DNA of 64,000 nucleotides, taken from Corylus avellana (lineage: Eukaryota > Streptophyta > Magnoliopsida > Fagales > Betulaceae). The DNA lies in the NCBI RefSeq assembly GCF_901000735.1, contig NC_081547.1, forward strand, positions 20,460,838-20,524,837, given 5' to 3'. Of the stretch, positions 58,772 to 64,000 are shown piece after piece. Position 1 is the stretch's first letter. The number at the start of each line of letters is the position of its first letter. A program made the translations under genes and the position numbers. Below the pieces are notes generated by a model, which worked only from the letters and a program-made list of their open reading frames with translations, was not told the origin of the DNA and ran no database searches.

Positions 58772-60217
58772 GAAGCTTATGCTAATCTCGCATGTGATAA
58801 ATCTATGTGGGTAGTTGATACAGCAGCATCTTTTCATATTACTCCACATAGAGATTTCCTCTCTTCCTACACTAGTGGCAATTTTGGCTAGGTTAGGATG
58901 GGAAATGAAGCAAAGTGTAAAGTTGTGGGCATGGGAGATATACAGCTAGAAACCAGCATTGGGTGCAAATTGATTCTCAAGGATGTCAGACATGTTCCTG
59001 AAATGCGTTTCAACTTGATTTCTATTGGGAAACTTGATAATGAAGGCTACCACAATTACCTTGGAGGTGAACAGTGGAAATTGAGCAATGGTTCTCTTAT
59101 CTTAGCTAGGGGAAAGAAGACCAACACTCTCTACAAGACAGTTGCAAGACTAGTCAAGGGAGATGCGATTGTTGTTGAGAATGAAAACTCCACTGAGCTA
59201 TGGCACAAGAGGCTTGGTCACATGAGTAAGAAGGGACTTCAAATTCTCGCCAAGGAACAGCTCCCACCTAATAATAAAGATACGTCACTAACGCCCTGTA
59301 CTCATTGTCTTGTTGGAAAACAAAGAAAAGTTTCATTTCAAAAATTCTCTTCATCAAGAAAGTCTAATATTCTTGATTTAGTTCACACTGATGTCTGCAC
59401 TATGAACATTAAAACTCTAGGTGGTGCACTTTATTATGTAACTTTTATTGATGACCACTCTAGAAAGGTATGGGTGTTTGCTTTGAAAACCAAAGATCAG
59501 GTATTGGGTGTGTTCAAAGTCTTTCATATGAAGGTTGAAAGAGAAACTGGAAGGCAGTTAAAATGCGTCCGTGCAGACAATGGTGGTGAATACAGAGGAC
59601 CGTTTGAAGAGTATTGCAAAAGCCATGGGATCAGGCTTGAGAAAACTGTACCCAAGACTCCGCAGCATAATGGCATAGCAGAGAGAATGAACAGAACCAT
59701 CTGTGAGAGAATCAGGTGTATCTTCTCTCATGCAAAATTGCCTAAACATTTTTTGGGTGAGGCAATGAGGACAGTAGTTGACTTGATAAATCTTTCTCCT
59801 TCAGTTCCTTTGGATGGTGACATTCCTCAAAGGGTTTGGACAGGGAAAGATGTTTCTTTTAAGCACTTGAGAGTGTTTGGCTGCAGGGCATTCGTCCATA
59901 TTCCTAGAGATGAGAGGTTAAAGCTTGATAGCAAAGTCAAGCAATGTATCTTCATGGGTTATGGGCATGAGGAGTTTGGTTACAGATTGTGGGATCCAGT
60001 TAATAAGAAAATCATACGAAGCAGAGATGTCGTATTCTTTGAAGATCAAACCATTGAAGACTTGGATCAGAAAAAGGCAGAGTCTCTCAGTGAATACCGT
60101 GTTGATTTGGATCCAGTTATTCCTCCTTGTGTGATGCATGATGAACACATGGGAGATGTACAAGAAGAACAGGTTGATACAGTTGGTGAAAATGGTGAGC
60201 CTACAATTGATAAGTGA
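58772..60217 (+). pseudogene. Copia protease and integrase region
   Basis: The protease motif reads WVVDTAASFH (Asp at 58817-58819; the usual Gly after DT/DS is Ala). A TAG lies at 58889-58891, then a 439-codon open frame. The integrase has the zinc-binding HKRLGHMSKKGL..C..C, and the DDE triad sits in LVHTDVC, RADNGGEYRG and NGIAERMNRT. A GKDVSFKHLRVFGCRAFVHI motif marks the C-terminal part. It ends out of frame with the reverse transcriptase, at 60217. Confidence 0.88.
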
Positions 60218-61912
60218 GTCAGAAGAGCACCTAGAGCAAGCTTCTTCAGAACCAGCCGCTGAGATTCAGTTGAGGAGATCTACTAGAGACCGACAGCCTT
60301 CCAGAACGTATTCAGTTAATGAGTATGTGTTACTTTCTGATGGGGGAGAGCCAGAAAGTTATCAAGAGGTTATGCTACATGACCAGAAAAATCAATGGTT
60401 AGAAGCCATGCAAGACGAGATGAAATCCTTGCATGAGAATCACACATATGATTTGGTGGAACTGCCTAAGGGCAAGAGAGCACTCAAGAATAAATGGGTG
60501 TTCAGATGCAAGATTGAACCAAACAGATCACAGCCAAGGTACAAGGCGCGACTAGTTGTAAAGGGGTTCGGTCAAAAGAAGGGCATTGATTTTGATGAAA
60601 TTTTCTCACCCGTGGTAAAGATGTCTTCTATCAGAGTTGTTTTGAGTTTGGCTGCCAAAATGAATTTGGAGATCGAACAGCTTGATGTGAAGACTGCTTT
60701 CCTTCATGGTGACTTGGAGGAGGAAATTTATATGGAGCAACCAGAGGGGTTCACAGCTAAAGGCAAAGAACACTTAGTGTGTCGGTTGAAAAAGAGCTTG
60801 TACGGACTCAAGCAGGCACCGAGACAATGGTATAAGAAGTTTGATTCTTTTATGGTTGATCATGGGTATGAGAGAACTACAGCAGATCATTGTGTGTTTG
60901 TGAAGAAATTCTCTGATGGAGAATTTATTATTCTCTTGCTATATGTGGCGATATGTTGATTGTTTGTCGTGACACTAGTAAAATTGACAGACTGAAGAAA
61001 GAATTGAGTAAGTCCTTTGCTATGAAGGACTTGGGACCCGCAAAGCATATCCTTGGTATGAAGATCTCTCGTGATAGGAAGAAAGGAAAATTGTGGCTAT
61101 CACAAGAGAGTTATATCGAGAAGGTTTTGGACAGGTTCAACATGAGCAAGGCAAAACCGGTGAGCTCTACACTTGCAGGTTAGTTGAAGTTGAGTTCAAA
61201 GCAAAGTCCTACAAGTGAGAAAGAAAAAGGTGAATTGAAGAAAGTGCCTTACGCATTAGCCGTGGGTAGCTTAATGTACGCCATGGTGTGTGCGAGGCCT
61301 GATATCGCTTATGCAGTTGGAGTTGTTAGTCGATTCCTTTCTAATCCTGGCAAAGAACATTGGGCAGTTGTGAAATGGATTCTCAGGTATCTCAAAGGTA
61401 CTTCGAAAGTATGTTTGTGCTTTGGTAGTGGTCAACAGGTGCTTGATGGGTTTACAGACGCAGATATGACCGGGAATATTGATTCTAGAAAATCTCCTTC
61501 AAGGTACCTGATTACTTATTCACGGGGAGCAGTGTCATGGCAATCTAGATTGCAAAAGTGTGTTGCTTTGTCTACCACAGAGGCAAAGTACATTGCTATC
61601 ACTGAAGCCACCAAAGAATTGTTACGGATGAAAAAGTTCTTACAAGAACTGGGTCTATAGCAAGAGAGGTATGTGCTTTACTGTGACAGTCAGAGTGACA
61701 TCCATCTCAGTAAGAACTCAACTTTTCATTTAAGATCAAAACATATCGATGTTAAGTGTCATTGGATTCGTGATGCACTGGAGGATAAGCTGTTACAGAT
61801 TGAGAAAATTCATACTGATGACAATGGGTCAGATATGATGACAAAACCGTTGCCTATGCACAAGCTTAAAATTTGCAGAAGCGCGGCGGGCTTGGTAGAG
61901 CCCCCCACATAA
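60198..61912 (+). pseudogene. Copia reverse transcriptase / RNase H, frameshifted at the catalytic motif
   Basis: RVT_2 domain: ALKNKWVFRCKIEPN, YKARLVVKGF, LDVKTAFLHGDLEEEIYMEQ and SLYGLKQAPRQWYKKFD. The catalytic YVDD is destroyed: at 60942-60956 the bases read TATGTGGCGATATGT, one base short, and the frame shifts. It resumes with MLIVCRDTSKI (60953). Stops follow at 61181-61183 and 61658-61660. RNase H has DADMTGNIDSRKSPS, STTEAKYIA (usually TEAEY) and LRSKHIDVKCHWIRD. Confidence 0.9.
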
Positions 61913-61928
61913 TCGGGAGGGGGAGATT

Positions 61929-62609
61929 TGTTGGGGTGGTCCCTCTTTATGTGGGGACCAACCCACGCGGACTAGTAAACAAAAGGTGCTACCCTTTTGT
62001 TTGCTATATAAAAGGAACGTGTATGTGTGTTTAGGTGAGACTAAGAGACAAAAGAAGGAGAAGAAAGAAACAGTGCGGCGCAGGGAGAGAAAGAAGAAGA
62101 AAAAGAAGGAAAAAAAATATTACGCCTTTTTCACATCCGTCAAAGATTGGAAGGTCGTTTGTGGTTCGATCTTGAGGCAATTTTAGAGTGTTGCTCCTGA
62201 TGACGAGTGCTAAGTATTGACTGGTGTCGATCGTTGGAATTCCTCTCCAATCGCTTTGTTGCTAATACCTATCTGGTGAGATCTTTCTTTATTCTTGTTG
62301 GAATCCACTTTAGGGTTATGAATTTTATGTTTAATCCAAGAATGCATGTATTCTTGATATAGTGATAACCTCTAGATATTTCTCTAGGGAAGACAATTGT
62401 AAACTCATTATTGTTGATAGTGGAAGATTTAACTGGACTAGGTTCCGTAGTTTTTACCTTTGCATTGGAGGGTTTTCCACGTGAAAATCTTGGTGTCTTG
62501 CTTGTGGGTTTGCTTGATTATTATTTTGCTAATGTGTTACTATTTAATTTGCACAAAGAGGGGTAGATTAATTCCGCTGAGCATCTGAAATTGGTGTTCA
62601 CCCCTAACA
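61929..62609 (+). repeat. 3' LTR of the Copia element
   Basis: TG..CA bounded, collinear with the 5' LTR over its full length with scattered substitutions, so insertion is not very recent. Confidence 0.9.
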
Positions 62610-64000
62610 CAAAGCACTACAAAAAATATCATTTTCTCTAGTCTTTTTAAATCTACTTTTGTAGTAAACCAAATCCTCACCTCCCATCTATTACGTTGAA
62701 TAAGCTTCTCTTCACTGCACAGATTATTATCATGTCTCAAAGCATTATGATTATTCCAAATATTATACATTGTAAAAGCAAAAACTAGCCGACACAAATA
62801 AGCTTTCATAGTTTTGCCCCTCCACTCCTCCAACCCAAAAGAAAACCACATCTTCCCAACGAATAGACAGGTTAAGCACACCACAAAGACTCATAACCTG
62901 CTGCCAAATTCTGCTACTATAACCACAAGCCAAAAATAAATGATCTTTATCCTCAATTACATATCTACAAAAAAAGTATTTCACATCCCCTTGAAACCCC
63001 CATATCAACAACTTCCTCCCAATGGACAAAGCATCCCTCATTGCTAACGAAGTGATGAAAGCTTGTTTAGGAATTGAAAAGGGAAACCAAACCAATGATG
63101 TATTTGTTAAAGGATTTTGGTCCGATATTATAGCAAAAATTAATTGATGTAAAAAAAAGTAATAATGATTTTTATTGAAAAAGTGAAAAAGTAAGAATGT
63201 TTGGTATAGAAATATGAAAAAAATTGTTTTGTATTGATTTTTTTTTATTTGAATAGTAATAAAAAGTGATTGATGTGATGTAAAAAGTAAGAACATGTTG
63301 AAAAAATGAAAAAGTGAGATGAATAGTATCGGATTAAAATCGTTTAACAAATGCACCTCAAAGCCTACCATTCCACAACATTTTCCTTAACTTGAACGGA
63401 ATCCCAAGTTTCTGAGCAAGAGAACTTACCAGTTTTTTAAGCATTCCACTTCGACTTATCCTCATCGCCAATAAAAACCATACACAACCTACTTTGAATT
63501 TTAACAAGATGATCCGAACAAGCAGTAGGCCAATACCATTAACCATTCTGGATGATTGAGTTTAACCAGGCCTCAAGTTTACTATGAGCATCATAGATGA
63601 CTCTATGCTCATACTTCTCATAGAACACCCCATCCGGGTGCCAAGCATCAAACCAAAGATAAATATTCTTCCCATTACCAACATCAAAAGAAAGAAAAAG
63701 TTTTGCTTCATCTCTAATCTTCAACAGTTTTCTCCAGTTCCAAGTGCAAATATGAGGGATAAAAACTTGCCAAAAGCTCTTACTCTTTAGAAGATTTTCC
63801 TTTAACCATGCAACCCGAAGATATCTAGCTCTCACAAACAAACTCCAAATACACCTCATCATGGCAGCCTGGTTCCATTCCTCAAGCTTTTTAATGCCTA
63901 ATCCCCCCCCCCCCCCTTTTTTTTGGCAAAGAAAGCACATTCCAATAAACTTTAGCTCTAGCATTCCCTTCATCATTATCATTCCCAAGAAATCTATTAA
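62610..64000 (-). pseudogene. LINE ORF2 C-terminal region (zf-RVT), degenerate, runs off window
   Basis: Minus strand. Visible blocks: GLGIKKLEEWNQAAM, FWQVFIPHICTWNWRKLLKI, VGNGKNIYLWFDAWHPDG, SIPKQAFITSLAMRDALS, and the zinc-binding zf-RVT motif CRYVIEDKDHLFLACGYS. These follow the order of a plant L1-type ORF2 after the reverse transcriptase. Frames change several times and a MITE (63100-63354) interrupts it. The 5' part, with the RT and endonuclease, lies beyond 64000. Confidence 0.8.
63100..63354. mobile_element. MITE nested in the LINE
   Basis: Inverted ends GTATTTGTTAAAGGATTTTGG and the complement of GCATTTGTTAAACGATTTTAA, both followed by TCCGATA. About 255 bp with AAAAAGTGATTGATGTGATG blocks, similar to the TTTGGCAAACC elements at 2104 and 21553. 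Non-coding; it breaks the LINE frame. Confidence 0.65.

Larger units (their letters stand above)
57195..62609 (+). mobile_element. Ty1/Copia LTR retrotransposon, full-length, inactive
   Basis: 5' LTR 57195-57874 and 3' LTR 61929-62609 (TGTTGGGG..CCCCTAACA, 680 and 681 bp, several differences in the first 60 bases alone). Perfect 5-bp target duplication CAAAG (57190-57194, 62610-62614). PBS TGGTATCACAGCC (57878-57890) differs by one base from the initiator tRNA-Met complement; polypurine tract GGGAGGGGGAGATT (61915-61928). The domain order gag, protease, integrase, reverse transcriptase, RNase H is that of Copia (Tnt1-like group). At least three frameshifts and five stops interrupt it. Confidence 0.93.

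Noticed and set aside
62615..62626. CACTACAAAAAA motif suggesting a CACTA transposon end
   Set aside because: It lies directly after the Copia target duplication and continues into LINE ORF2 sequence; no subterminal repeats or partner end are present, so it is chance sequence within the LINE.

Overview
The window looks like nuclear DNA of a eudicot plant, probably a woody, heterozygous species that I cannot name. It is AT-rich with long poly(A)/poly(T) runs. Genes have introns, there are plant-type families (a family-1 UDP-glycosyltransferase, a group-3 LEA protein, a TSO1-like CXC protein), and nested hAT, Mutator-like, Copia and LINE elements fill the spaces. Five runs of N (9682-9736, 13603-13702, 42990-43089, 52497-52516, 54498-54517) show it is a draft scaffold.

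1-31.0 kb: a tandem array built from one unit. The unit holds a TSO1-like CXC (TCX/CRC) transcription-factor gene on the minus strand, placed head to head with the ribosome-biogenesis gene PWP2 on the plus strand. There are three TCX copies: 2.87-6.80, 8.78-12.00 and 22.29-30.98 kb. Each carries different lesions. Copy 1 has a 296-bp insertion, an 11-bp deletion and a 4-bp insertion. Copy 2 has a 1-bp deletion inside the second CXC motif and an assembly gap. Copy 3 has a broken first exon. Copies 1 and 2 also share loss of the N-terminal exon that survives only in copy 3. PWP2 is truncated in the middle unit (12529-12930), and the base after the break is the start of the next unit, so the duplication junction is directly visible. 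A dead UGT92A-like glycosyltransferase (15.7-17.2 kb), a LINE RNase H fragment and several transposons lie between copies 2 and 3.

31.0-43 kb: the complete PWP2 gene (7 exons, about 885 residues), a short unassigned stretch, then a two-exon group-3 LEA gene on the minus strand with an ABRE/G-box cluster in its promoter. The PWP2/TCX intergenic region carries two telo-boxes and several site II (TGGGCY) motifs, the usual plant signature for ribosome-biogenesis and growth genes.

43.1-52.0 kb: a near-identical repeat of 34114-42989, beginning immediately after a 100-N gap inside a PWP2 intron. The most economical explanation is that the two contigs are allelic haplotypes placed end to end, not a real duplication.

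52-64 kb: retrotransposon territory. A non-autonomous LTR element (52332-56439) contains a solo LTR with perfect 5-bp target duplication. A complete but dead Ty1/Copia element (57195-62609) sits within a minus-strand LINE whose poly(A) end is at 57044.

A recurrent theme is a hAT-like family with terminal arrays of the heptamer CTAACCG/CGGTTAG. Members occur at about 13.96, 18.70, 25.52, 41.10 and 50.16 kb, with an internal fragment at 6.92 kb, and two of them lie exactly at breakpoints of the tandem array.
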